16,655 nt of DNA from positions 32,060-48,714 of the forward strand of contig CAJTON010000016.1 of the NCBI GenBank assembly GCA_910577605.1, given 5' to 3'. Position 1 is the stretch's first letter. Each line of letters begins with the position of its first letter. Under the pieces are notes generated by a model that was not told the origin of the DNA, did no database searches, and worked only from the letters and a program-made list of their open reading frames with translations. Below are positions 6,868-13,965 of this stretch, in pieces. The DNA comes from an uncultured Butyrivibrio sp. (GTDB taxonomy: Bacteria > Bacillota > Clostridia > Lachnospirales > Lachnospiraceae). The position numbers and the translations under genes were made by a program.

Positions 6868-7800
6868 TTAAACGTCTAACGAACCGATAACCATTAATCC
6901 CGGAGTATTGTCATAATACGAATCCACGCCGGATTTGAATTTGAAAACGTCTCCCATTCCCAACACCTGTATATCATATCTTTGGGACTTTGAAAGTGAC
7001 AAATTCTTTACGGCATGTTGGTATGAACCCATTACGGCAAATGGGTCTTTTGATGTTCCAAAATTAACGGAGAAACTCATGGATAAAGATTTTGACACGC
7101 TGTCAACTATGTTCATTGACACCCCTATCCCTCTGCCATTCTTTTTAATATTATCTGAAGTATGATCATATTTTATCTTTTGTCCATCATAGTACTGATA
7201 TCCTACAACATTTTCTGTGCCATTAATGTCAATAGTAAGTCCCGAATAATATCCTGGAACTCTGAATCCGATAAGATCATACGATTTACATTTGGGTATT
7301 GACAACCATGTGCATTTAAGCATTACTTTTTTTACCGAAGCCGAAACACTATACATATTTAGCTCTATCTTTTTCATATCCGTGGTAATTGTAGCATAGC
7401 GTTTTGAAGGATCATATCCGTATAAGCTTATACCCTCGTCATTACTGGAAACTTTTATATTTCTGCCGTTAAGAGTATCCTTCATTTCAGCTTCTGAAAG
7501 ATATTCCTCAGTCAAAACCGAACCATCTTTTGATGATATTTGTGTCATTATGTATTTTGTTTCAGTTTCAACACCGTCATTTTCCACATGTTCAATCATA
7601 TAATCTGCTTCTTCCTGCGTGAACACATCTAAATCACTACTATTTACAAATTGCGTCAAATATGCATAATTCTCATAGCTGAGTTTTAATCCCAACTCAT
7701 TTGAATAATAATTCTCGTTTGCACTTATTTCTGCTGACGGCAACAATAGTATAGATGTTATAATGATTGCTATCAAGCCATATCTATTTTTGTGCTTCAT
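6868..7800 (-). CDS. Secreted protein of unknown family
   Basis: A 310-residue exported protein. The start at ATG 7800 is chosen because GGGAG lies 7 bases upstream and the product then opens with a clean Sec signal peptide: MKHKNR, a hydrophobic core to about residue 21, and a probable cleavage after ISA at residue 27. The mature part begins with a polar, acidic region (DVFTQEEADYMIEHVEND) followed by a beta-rich half. That half carries repeated Ser/Lys alternation, such as KSYDLIGFRVPGYYSG and GIGVSMNIVDSVSKSLSMSF. No catalytic motif, transmembrane anchor, LPXTG or cell-wall repeat is visible, so the product is probably released or held by partners. Codon use is more AT-rich than in the housekeeping genes. 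The gene has its own near-consensus promoter just upstream and precedes the lipoprotein gene by 22 bases. I do not recognise the family; a role with the lipoprotein is inferred from position only. Confidence 0.78.
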   Translation of the reverse strand: MKHKNRYGLIAIIITSILLLPSAEISANENYYSNELGLKLSYENYAYLTQFVNSSDLDVFTQEEADYMIEHVENDGVETETKYIMTQISSKDGSVLTEEYLSEAEMKDTLNGRNIKVSSNDEGISLYGYDPSKRYATITTDMKKIELNMYSVSASVKKVMLKCTWLSIPKCKSYDLIGFRVPGYYSGLTIDINGTENVVGYQYYDGQKIKYDHTSDNIKKNGRGIGVSMNIVDSVSKSLSMSFSVNFGTSKDPFAVMGSYQHAVKNLSLSKSQRYDIQVLGMGDVFKFKSGVDSYYDNTPGLMVIGSLDV

Positions 7801-7826
7801 TTTGTTCTCCCAGTCAATTTTTCTTA

Positions 7827-7855
7827 ATAATAGCATGCGCTTACTCTGTTGTCAA
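7827..7855 (-). promoter_or_regulatory. Near-consensus sigma-A promoter for the secreted-protein gene
   Basis: On the minus strand TTGACA (7855-7850, a perfect -35) is followed after exactly 17 bases by TATTAT (7832-7827, 5/6 to the -10 consensus). Transcription would begin near 7820, giving a leader of about 20 bases that contains the GGGAG ribosome binding site. This is the best promoter match in the window and separates the secreted-protein/lipoprotein pair from the operon upstream. The rest of the 194-base gap to 7994 is AT-rich and holds no other gene I can support. Confidence 0.75.
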
Positions 7856-7994
7856 TGTATGCTTTATCAAATCTTAATTGTTCTGTTGTTCTTTTTACAA
7901 ATTGTAGTATTTATATATATTGTAAACTCCGCAGCAAAGACCTTCTATAATTACTTCATATCTCCTTTATACTATCCGAAGACATCAAATCAAG

Positions 7995-8729
7995 CTACCA
8001 AAGATATGGTCTTCTAAAGCATTCTTCCGCTGTATCTTTACGTATTTCATCAACAAAATTTCTATATGTTACTCGTCTACTATCGTAAACTTTATCATTA
8101 GGAGAAAACCATGGCTGTATCCAGCAACATCCATTTTCATCAACCATACCAATTGACATTATTGCAGAAAAAAAACCACCACAAATATAGCTTTTATGAT
8201 AGCATAATTTGACAACAATTTTTTCGTTTATTCTTATTTTTCTATCATAGCAATAAGAATAATTTAAAAAATTATTTTCCATTGATTCATTTATATGTGA
8301 TAGTGAAAATATACAAGTATTTTCTTTGAAATTACATATAATATACAGCGTCGAAATGTCAGTTTTTCCTTTATTTTCAAAAGTATAAATTGCGCAACAC
8401 CAATTATACTTATCTAAAAGCTCTTTGGTATTATAGTAAGCATACACTGCACTATATTTATCATTGCCATCTACTTTTATATTTTCTATGGGAGCAACGA
8501 AAAGTTCTATATCACATTTCTGATTAATTCCATATCTAGTACGTGATGTATAATCTTTAAATTCAATAATATCTATTTCGGGTCGATTGATAAATATTTC
8601 TTTTCGTTGTATTTTTCTTTCTCTTTTATTAGTACTTTTTTCTTTTAATAAAAAAATTGTTATATTTATTATTAAAGTAACCACTCCACTTAAAATTGCA
8701 GAAAAAATAATAGTTTCAATATCGCTCAC
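7995..8729 (-). CDS. AT-rich membrane-anchored protein of unknown function
   Basis: A 244-residue protein with one N-terminal transmembrane helix (about residues 6-28, TIIFSAILSGVVTLIINITI) followed by a very basic stretch (KEKSTNKRERKIQRKE). The basic stretch suggests the C-terminal 200 residues face the cytoplasm. The soluble part is rich in aromatic residues and cysteines (ICNFKENTCIFSLS, CCAIYTF, GCCWIQPWF) and shows no motif I recognise. The start is taken as GTG at 8729, just after the TAA of the upstream gene, with GGAGGGG about 13 bases upstream; a TTG at 8753 would overlap the neighbour. The base composition is strikingly AT-rich, with runs of A and T and many ATA, AAA and TTT codons, unlike the genes on either side. 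That suggests recent acquisition from another source. It is the last gene of the accessory operon. An effector, immunity or defence role is possible but not shown. Confidence 0.65.
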   Translation of the reverse strand: MSDIETIIFSAILSGVVTLIINITIFLLKEKSTNKRERKIQRKEIFINRPEIDIIEFKDYTSRTRYGINQKCDIELFVAPIENIKVDGNDKYSAVYAYYNTKELLDKYNWCCAIYTFENKGKTDISTLYIICNFKENTCIFSLSHINESMENNFLNYSYCYDRKIRINEKIVVKLCYHKSYICGGFFSAIMSIGMVDENGCCWIQPWFSPNDKVYDSRRVTYRNFVDEIRKDTAEECFRRPYLW

Positions 8730-8733
8730 TCTT

Positions 8734-9447
8734 TTACAGATTCCCCTCCACAACGATTATTTCCGTATTTTCAAGAACGTTTTTTATCCATTTAAGAAAT
8801 ACACAATAAAATTTCTTTATATCCTCCGGCTGCATATCAAGGTCCGCCTCAATTCCCGATATGATTATCTGCCAGTCTGTTCTTCCGAACCAGTTGTCAA
8901 AGCATAAGTCAAAAACCTTTTCCTCGGTACCGTCAAACGCGTCCTTAGTGGGATACGCCATATCAAAATATTTTTTCAACAGTCTTTCATAGTCCGCGAG
9001 GTAAATTCTCAATGGTTCACGGCAGCAGTGCCATTCCTCCCACGCGGGATTCCAGTCGGGTTTTGTATTCATCTTCAAGGGATTAAAAGTAAGGCATATC
9101 TTTTCCGACGGCTCGGCATACAATTTAAGTTCAATGACCTGCTGCGCATCGGCAAGTTTGTCCGACAGCCAAAAATCTCTCCATCCGTCCTCGACCCAGT
9201 ATTCCGAGCCGTCCTTCAGCCGCCCCATAAATTTGTACTGAAAAAGCTCCCTCCGTATAAGCTCGACATCGGAAAAGGCAATGGAGCTTCTGATTACCCC
9301 GTTTACCTCTTTTTCGGAATATTTCCGCGACGCGTCAAATTTTTCCGCGATCGCTGAAAGCGCAAGGATACGCAGCGGACGTTTGGACGGGTACTGAATC
9401 AGTCTTTGCTCTTCATCATAAAATCTTTTTAATTTATCCTTTTCCAT
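8734..9447 (-). CDS. DUF2087-containing protein with an extra C-terminal domain
   Basis: A 237-residue soluble protein. Residues about 15-85 match the DUF2087 pattern: IQYPSKRPLRILALSAIAEK, then RKYSEKEVNGVIRSSI, RRELFQYKFMGRLKDGSEYW. In other proteins this domain usually lies behind an ArsR-type winged helix or stands alone as a putative DNA-binding unit. Here no HTH precedes it; instead about 150 more residues follow. The C-terminal part has several tryptophans and an acidic pattern (KVFDLCFDNWFGRTDWQI, FLKWIKNVLEN, IIVVEGNL at the end) that I cannot assign to a family. The ATG at 9447 follows GGAGAGGTGATGA. The gene lies 39 bases after the DUF4272 gene and its last codons hold the likely ribosome binding site of the membrane-protein gene. 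DUF2087 assignment is fairly secure; regulation or immunity as a role is inference. Confidence 0.75.
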   Translation of the reverse strand: MEKDKLKRFYDEEQRLIQYPSKRPLRILALSAIAEKFDASRKYSEKEVNGVIRSSIAFSDVELIRRELFQYKFMGRLKDGSEYWVEDGWRDFWLSDKLADAQQVIELKLYAEPSEKICLTFNPLKMNTKPDWNPAWEEWHCCREPLRIYLADYERLLKKYFDMAYPTKDAFDGTEEKVFDLCFDNWFGRTDWQIIISGIEADLDMQPEDIKKFYCVFLKWIKNVLENTEIIVVEGNL

Positions 9448-9486
9448 TCATCACCTCTCCAATCTGAGATTAAATCTCCGGTCCGA

Positions 9487-10149
9487 TTATGTATCCAGCG
9501 AAATCTCGTTCCAATCCTCTTCCTCGCTTACAAGCCACTCCAGACCGCGGCGTCTCTCCATGACGACCTCCGGATTAAGCGGGCCGATATTTACGTTTCC
9601 CCCGATCCTGCGGTCCTCGCAAGCCCAGTGATAATTGTAGTAAAGGTCCAGCATATCAAGAATTTCCTCTATGTCGCGGAGAGTGCATTTTGACCTGAAA
9701 TCCGCGTATGTTTCGCATTCGGAGACAAGCCTGATCGCTTTTTCGCAGTCGCAGATACCCGACGCGTCGCTTATGTCGTCGATCAACCCCAAAGCCCACA
9801 CAAGCGACCAATACGCCTCGTAGGTCCACACGATGTCCGTCACATCCTGATCGCTGTACGCGCCGGTCAGCATACCGCTTTCCTTCTCAAAAATAACGTC
9901 TCCGACATCAAATCTTTTAAGAAGGTCTTCATAAAACTCCGCGCATTCTCCGGGGTCCTCCCCATTATTCAGATCGCAGGCCACCTGCGTTGACACAAGA
10001 CAGGCGACAGCCCTTTTGCATACCGTGTCAATATCCTTCAAAGCCACATCTTCGCTTGTCTCCAAAAGCGGAAGCGTCTCAAGATAGTCCACGCCTTCTT
10101 TCTTCAGTATTGATATTGTTTCGTTCCTTCTGTCCGTATTGCTCTTCAT
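9487..10149 (-). CDS. DUF4272 domain-containing protein
   Basis: A 220-residue soluble, strongly acidic, helical protein matching DUF4272 over its whole length. Family landmarks seen are DTVCKRAVACLVSTQVA near the N-terminus, DIVWTYEAYWSLVWALGLID (W-x-x-E-A-x-x-x-L-x-W-A-L-G) in the middle, and LRDIEEILDMLDLYYNYHWA. The C-terminal ERRRGLEWLVS leads to a final WNEISLDT. No signal peptide or transmembrane segment is present, so it acts in the cytoplasm. The ATG at 10149 has AGGAGG 7 bases upstream. The neighbours are DUF4261 (18 bases upstream) and the DUF2087 fusion (39 bases downstream). The biochemical function of DUF4272 is not known to me. Its occurrence beside SUFU and other orphan families suggests a place in immunity-type loci, which is inference. 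Confidence 0.85.
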   Translation of the reverse strand: MKSNTDRRNETISILKKEGVDYLETLPLLETSEDVALKDIDTVCKRAVACLVSTQVACDLNNGEDPGECAEFYEDLLKRFDVGDVIFEKESGMLTGAYSDQDVTDIVWTYEAYWSLVWALGLIDDISDASGICDCEKAIRLVSECETYADFRSKCTLRDIEEILDMLDLYYNYHWACEDRRIGGNVNIGPLNPEVVMERRRGLEWLVSEEEDWNEISLDT

Positions 10150-10167
10150 GCGCGTTCCTCCTGCATA

Positions 10168-11067
10168 TTATTTATAATTCCTTGTGCCCGAAGCATATTC
10201 GCCCGTTTCGATGTCTATCACCAGTCTGTCGGGTTTTATCAGCGAATCCTCATAATGGCATTTCCACTGCACGTCCATAACTATATTTCCGTCCCTTATT
10301 CCGTCAATCGAGTCGCCGTCCTTTATGGGATTGTCATTGTTCAGTATGTAATCCGCTATGTTGTACGCGTGGAAAACCATTCCGTTCGGGTCCGCGCCGT
10401 GGAAATGATACTGAAGATCCGGCAAAAACAGCGTGGACATTCCCAGTGTGTCCACCAGCATGTCGTTAGTACCCTCGATATTGAAAAATCTGGCGTTGAC
10501 GGCAAATTTAATGAAACGGCTCTCCCTTCCTATCTGCGCGTTTCTTATGTAATCCGCGGTGAGAAGCTTTTCGGAGTTCTGGAAAAACACCGCCTCGCAG
10601 TCCGGGAAAAGCTCCAAAAGCGCCTCAAGGTAATCCATGTCAAGCTCCGCGCGCTCGTTTGCCGGAAGCGTCGCGGCAAGCATATCTGATGCCAGTATCA
10701 TATATCTGCACTCGCCAAGTATGCGGTCTCTTTCGTTTAAGCAGTCCCACATCTGGCTTTTCTGCATCTCGTCAAACTTATCCTCAAACGGCACGCAGGC
10801 GAACATATTTATAGTGGGCGGCACTTTGGCGTCCTTAAACTCCGCGAGATATCTTTTTACGGCAAAATCCGCGAGGTCTTTAGTGCAGCCTAGCTTGTCA
10901 AGCTCGCCCAAATGCTTTGTGAACACCTCCGTTATCCTCTCCTCCCCGGGAAATTCCGGCTCATCTTTGAATAAAAGCTGCATCATAAAAATCATTCCGG
11001 GATGATTGTCGTTTTTTTTCTGTCTGTCTTCCTTCTTGTTCTCTTTATTCTTACCGAATAATCCCAT
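10168..11067 (-). CDS. DUF4261 domain-containing protein
   Basis: A 299-residue soluble protein. The start is set at ATG 11067 because GGAGG precedes it by about 10 bases; the frame stays open further upstream but runs into the SDR gene. The N-terminus is a short lysine/asparagine-rich tail (MGLFGKNKENKKED). The body shows two linked parts: about residues 40-150 unassigned, and about 150-299 matching DUF4261. Landmarks are YLEALLELFPDCEAVFFQNS, NMLVDTLGMSTLFLPDLQYH-type residues near 215-235, YNIADYILNNDNPIKDGDSI and the closing KPDRLVIDIETGEY. Members are predicted cytosolic proteins of unknown biochemistry. The gene is 34 bases downstream of the SDR gene and 18 bases upstream of DUF4272, all minus-strand. 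The family call rests on the C-terminal half; the job of this protein is unknown. Confidence 0.8.
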   Translation of the reverse strand: MGLFGKNKENKKEDRQKKNDNHPGMIFMMQLLFKDEPEFPGEERITEVFTKHLGELDKLGCTKDLADFAVKRYLAEFKDAKVPPTINMFACVPFEDKFDEMQKSQMWDCLNERDRILGECRYMILASDMLAATLPANERAELDMDYLEALLELFPDCEAVFFQNSEKLLTADYIRNAQIGRESRFIKFAVNARFFNIEGTNDMLVDTLGMSTLFLPDLQYHFHGADPNGMVFHAYNIADYILNNDNPIKDGDSIDGIRDGNIVMDVQWKCHYEDSLIKPDRLVIDIETGEYASGTRNYK

Positions 11068-11101
11068 TTTTTTATTCCTCCAAAATACAATATTGTTTCT
11101 A

Positions 11102-11857
11102 TCAGTCTCTGCCGTACGGACTGTCAAATTCCGTTTCCGCTTTTTTGACCGCGTCCTCAAGACTCATTCCAGTAAAAAAAGGCGCGTTAAGGTAGCGTCC
11201 CGATTTTCGGTCGTCTATAAACGCTCCGACAGCTATTCCGGGAATCGCGCTTTCCGGCGCGTTAGGCGCGTTAGGACCTCCGAGGTCCGTTCTGCACCAG
11301 CCGGGATCGGTAAGGTTTATCATAACGTCGGTGCCCTCGACCGTCGAGCCGAGATCTATGGTGATTTTGTCAAGCGCCGCCTTGCTTGCGCTGTAGCCCG
11401 CCTGCTGCGGCTCAAGTCTTATGCCGCTTGTCGTGTTGATTATCCTTCCGAAGCCGTTTTTGATCATCAACGGCATAAAATGATAGCATATCATGGCGGG
11501 CGCGATGCAGTTTATCTTAAAGCTTTCGGTATAATCCGATACGGGCGTGTCAAAATAATCGTTTCTGTACGCTATCTGAAGTCCCGCATTGTTCATTACT
11601 ATATCTATTCTCACGCCGAAAGAATCTATTTCTGACAGCATTTTATCTACCGCGTCAAGGTCTGAAAGCTCCGCGCACACGGCGCGCGCCTCCACTCCGG
11701 CAGCCCTTGCTTCTTCAAGTATTTTACCCGTGTGCTCTTTTTTCCTGCTGTGAAGTACGAGATTGCAGCCGTGTTCCGCCATGAATTTCGCGGTGAGGTA
11801 TCCTATTCCGCGGCTTGCGCCTGTAATAAACGCCCATCTTCCTTTAACGTCAACCAT
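11102..11857 (-). CDS. SDR family NAD(P)-dependent oxidoreductase
   Basis: A 251-residue classical short-chain dehydrogenase/reductase. The Rossmann cofactor motif TGASRGIG is at residues 12-19, the NNAG structural motif at 89-92, N116 in KINCIAP, the catalytic S144 (NTTSG), and Y155-x-x-x-K159 (YSASK). The tetrad is complete, so the enzyme should be active. HSRKK after the second strand carries basic residues that fit NADP(H) preference. The PG motif follows at DPGWCRTDLGGPN. The C-terminus (LNAPFFTGMSLEDAVKKAET) is unremarkable. The ATG at 11857 has AAGGAG 6-7 bases upstream. The substrate cannot be told from sequence. The odd point is its place: it is flanked by SUFU (22 bases upstream) and DUF4261 (34 bases downstream) inside a run of small proteins of immunity-like character, the only obvious enzyme there. 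Confidence 0.9.
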   Translation of the reverse strand: MVDVKGRWAFITGASRGIGYLTAKFMAEHGCNLVLHSRKKEHTGKILEEARAAGVEARAVCAELSDLDAVDKMLSEIDSFGVRIDIVMNNAGLQIAYRNDYFDTPVSDYTESFKINCIAPAMICYHFMPLMIKNGFGRIINTTSGIRLEPQQAGYSASKAALDKITIDLGSTVEGTDVMINLTDPGWCRTDLGGPNAPNAPESAIPGIAVGAFIDDRKSGRYLNAPFFTGMSLEDAVKKAETEFDSPYGRD

Positions 11858-11879
11858 GTGTATCTCCTTTTTACTGTAC

Positions 11880-12536
11880 TTAAATATATGATTCCGTTCT
11901 GTTTAAGTCGGTCACTAAATCGGGATTATCCTTCCTCATAAGGTCGGCAAGCTCTTTTGCGCGGTCGGGATCTTCCTTAATTATCTCAAGCTCTCTCTGG
12001 GTTATTCCGACTAACTGCATAAAATCCGTTCTCCCGTAGATCGTGTCGGTTCCCTTGATCTCCGTATCGTTTACGACGAGCAGGGCTGTTATCGCGGAAT
12101 CTCGGTCAAAGCATATGGAAGAGCCGCCGCCGGATATGTACTGATAAGGCTCGAAAAAACGCTTCTCGGTGTAGGTGTAGCGCGCAAGATTCCCAAGCAT
12201 TCCAAGCGCCCACATGCATTTATCGTTCTCTGTTTCCTCAAGCTTCATCGTCATTTCATAACCCCATCCGTTCCACTCGCCTCCAAACGATTCTTCGTCG
12301 AAATAAAGCTCGGTCATGCCGAACGTCACAATATGCTTATATCCCTTGGGCGATGTATAGATCGTATATCCGTCCAGATATTCTTGGCCTCCGAAAACAG
12401 CCCTTGCCGCCATATTGGTCGCGTAATGTTCCCCGCCTAAAGGATATGCCTCGCAGAACGCCTCTTCTATCGCGTCCCATCCGGGCGCCCATTCCTCGTC
12501 CTCTTCTCCCCTTTTTTTGAATTCCTCCAATGTCAT
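11880..12536 (-). CDS. Suppressor-of-fused (SUFU) domain protein
   Basis: A 218-residue soluble protein matching the bacterial SUFU fold over nearly its full length. Landmarks are LDGYTIYTSPKGYKHIVTFG followed by MTELYFDE, NGWGYEMTMKLEE, MWALGMLGNLARYTYTEKRF, and the C-terminal TDFMQLVGITQRELEIIKED. In bacteria, SUFU proteins have been described by comparative genomics as one of the immunity-protein superfamilies of polymorphic toxin systems; the eukaryotic relative binds Gli transcription factors. No signal peptide is present. The ATG at 12536 has AAGGAGG upstream. It lies 30 bases after the DUF4253 gene and 22 bases before the SDR gene. No toxin gene accompanies it in the window, so if it is an immunity protein it would act against an external toxin or one encoded elsewhere. 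The family is confident, the role inferred. Confidence 0.88.
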   Translation of the reverse strand: MTLEEFKKRGEEDEEWAPGWDAIEEAFCEAYPLGGEHYATNMAARAVFGGQEYLDGYTIYTSPKGYKHIVTFGMTELYFDEESFGGEWNGWGYEMTMKLEETENDKCMWALGMLGNLARYTYTEKRFFEPYQYISGGGSSICFDRDSAITALLVVNDTEIKGTDTIYGRTDFMQLVGITQRELEIIKEDPDRAKELADLMRKDNPDLVTDLNRTESYI

Positions 12537-12566
12537 TATATTATCCTCCTTAATCTGATTTTACGC

Positions 12567-13361
12567 TCAATCCCACCAAAAACTCCATACAGTAGATATG
12601 CTTATATAATCTGTAAGGTATTTCAACGCGTCCCCGGAAGACATAGGCATTATGTCAATACAGAAAGCAAGATGATCCAAAGCGGCTTTTGCCGCCCCCT
12701 CCCTGTCTACGGGTTCGGGCAGAACAAATTCCAGCTGCGAACTTGTTATCATTGCGGGAACCGCCTTGTAATTTTTATACCATGCCATTCCTGCCGACAT
12801 AAGTTCCTGTGTTCCCGGACACTCGTTCCAGCCTCCAAAAGGAACATAAGCGAATATCTCCCACGGATTTTTAACAGGTATTTCGGCAAGGATGAGCGGC
12901 AATGTCTGTCCGGGATAATCCCAGTAAGAAGATAGAGCGTTTCCAGGCTCCGCATCAAGTATATCCTGCTCGCCGTCAGTACACATACTGTCAAAAATCC
13001 CTTCGTTGAGCCAGCGTTTTACCTTGTCAATATTGTCGGAAAAAATCTCGTTCGCGTCTACGACAGGCTGAGCCAGCATTTTCCGTCTGTAAGCCCTGAC
13101 ATCCTCAATATCAAAATTATATTTTCCAGCAATAAAAGCATCATTGCTGCCGATATTGGCGATAAGCATCAATAAAAGATTCTCATCGTCCGCCGTGACC
13201 ATAACGGGAATAAAGCCTTCCTTCACACCGCGCTCCTTAGCCTCAGCATACGCGCGCATAATGTTTTCGTCGTGATTGGCGGGAGCAAAATATTCACAGG
13301 GACAGTCAAGATATTTTATCATTGCCTCCGCCAGAGGTGACATTTTTTCATCTGCCGACAT
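12567..13361 (-). CDS. DUF4253 domain-containing protein
   Basis: A 264-residue soluble protein whose C-terminal 105 residues match DUF4253. Landmarks are FAYVPFGGWNECPGTQELMS, AWYKNYKAVPAMITSSQLEF, AKAALDHLAFCIDIMPMSSG, and a terminal VWSFWWD. The preceding 150 residues contain an acidic helical part (ADDENLLLMLIANIGSNDAF) with no family I recognise. DUF4253 proteins often have a variable N-terminus. The ATG at 13361 lies one base after the TAA of the preceding gene, and its ribosome binding site (AGAAGGAG) is inside that gene, so the two are translationally coupled. It is followed 30 bases later by SUFU. Biochemical function is unknown; the neighbourhood suggests an immunity or protein-binding role. 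Confidence 0.85.
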   Translation of the reverse strand: MSADEKMSPLAEAMIKYLDCPCEYFAPANHDENIMRAYAEAKERGVKEGFIPVMVTADDENLLLMLIANIGSNDAFIAGKYNFDIEDVRAYRRKMLAQPVVDANEIFSDNIDKVKRWLNEGIFDSMCTDGEQDILDAEPGNALSSYWDYPGQTLPLILAEIPVKNPWEIFAYVPFGGWNECPGTQELMSAGMAWYKNYKAVPAMITSSQLEFVLPEPVDREGAAKAALDHLAFCIDIMPMSSGDALKYLTDYISISTVWSFWWD

Positions 13362-13362
13362 A

Positions 13363-13878
13363 TTATTTCTCCTTCTGCTTTTGTATTATTTCTTCAATAT
13401 TTCTGTAATGTTTTCCCGAAAGCGAAGCCGTTACAGAAGCAAGCTCCTCAGTTCTGTCAAGTGCAAAGAGCAAATCCGCCTTCAGGCGCAGCATGCGCTG
13501 CCTTGAGCCATACGCGAAAAGCTCCGGTTCGTCCTGAAGCATCGGCGCCATATAGCCGTCAGAATCCGCTTCGTATTTTTCAATCATCTCCGGTATATCG
13601 ATTTTGCGGTCGGACGAAAGCGTTTCGGGCATCCTGCGGTTCATCTCCGACAAAGCCTGATTCAGCTCCGTAAGAGCTTTTCCGGCGTCGCCCGCCTTCA
13701 TAAGGCATAGCGCGAGATTAAACTTCGCCGCCGCATTTTTTATTCCGTAAAAACATTCATAGCACTGCGCGAGTCTTCCGCCTTCAAGCGCCGCGACCCC
13801 TATCGCAAAAAGCCCGTCATTATTCACCGTATTCTTCGATACGGAATTTCCTGAAAGAAATCCGCCAAACTGCGCCAT
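13363..13878 (-). CDS. Helical-repeat (TPR-like) protein, first gene of the accessory operon
   Basis: A 171-residue soluble alpha-helical protein. Residues about 20-75 read like tetratricopeptide helices (GLFAIGVAALEGGRLAQCYE, KFNLALCLMKAGDAGKALTE), with a second pair near 125-150 (RMLRLKADLLFALDRTEELA). This layout is typical of protein-binding scaffolds. There is no signal peptide or membrane segment. The ATG at 13878 has a strong AAGGAGG 7 bases upstream. Its end is coupled to the DUF4253 gene (TAA-T-ATG), and it is the first gene after the hairpin at 13905-13951. Being first in the operon it is probably the most expressed member. TPR-like is a pattern call from the alanine/leucine spacing; function unknown. 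Confidence 0.7.
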   Translation of the reverse strand: MAQFGGFLSGNSVSKNTVNNDGLFAIGVAALEGGRLAQCYECFYGIKNAAAKFNLALCLMKAGDAGKALTELNQALSEMNRRMPETLSSDRKIDIPEMIEKYEADSDGYMAPMLQDEPELFAYGSRQRMLRLKADLLFALDRTEELASVTASLSGKHYRNIEEIIQKQKEK

Positions 13879-13904
13879 TTTACAGCCTCCTTATAAATAA
13901 TTAA

Positions 13905-13951
13905 AGGATGCCCCTAAAACAAATCCGTAATTTCACGGTTGGGAGCATCCT
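13905..13951 (-). terminator. Long hairpin between the coiled-coil gene and the accessory operon
   Basis: AGGATGCCCC (13905-13914) pairs with GGGAGCATCCT (13941-13951) in a 10-bp stem with one bulged base. A second small stem, CCGT (13925-13928) / ACGG (13935-13938), is nested in its loop. On the minus strand the outer stem is followed by TTTAATTATTTA, a loose U-rich tail, so termination of the coiled-coil transcript is plausible. A TATAAT on the minus strand at 13970-13965, overlapping the coiled-coil stop, could instead start a transcript whose 5' leader contains this hairpin just ahead of AAGGAGG. No matching -35 was seen. Structure is direct observation, function undecided. Confidence 0.5.
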
Positions 13952-13965
13952 GTTATATCTTACTA

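Noticed and set aside
7894..7926. TTTACAA/TTGTAAA inverted repeat and TACAAATTGTA palindrome in the 7856-7994 gap
   Set aside because: Short, AT-rich symmetry in an AT-rich gap, upstream of the -35 and without a second copy; not enough for an operator call.
7951..7968. Minus-strand AAAGGAG followed by ATG-AAG-TAA, a possible remnant gene
   Set aside because: The spacing between GGAG and ATG is only two bases and the frame closes after two codons; in AT-rich DNA this is likely chance.
7978..8014. GAAGAC/GTCTTC inverted repeat around the stop of the AT-rich membrane gene
   Set aside because: Only 6 bp with a 25-base loop and no following U-tract; not a convincing terminator.
11006..11635. Long plus-strand open frame (209 codons)
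   Set aside because: It lies opposite the SDR gene and the start of DUF4261; its product is rich in Arg, Tyr and Val in no recognisable pattern, and the minus-strand genes have clear motifs.
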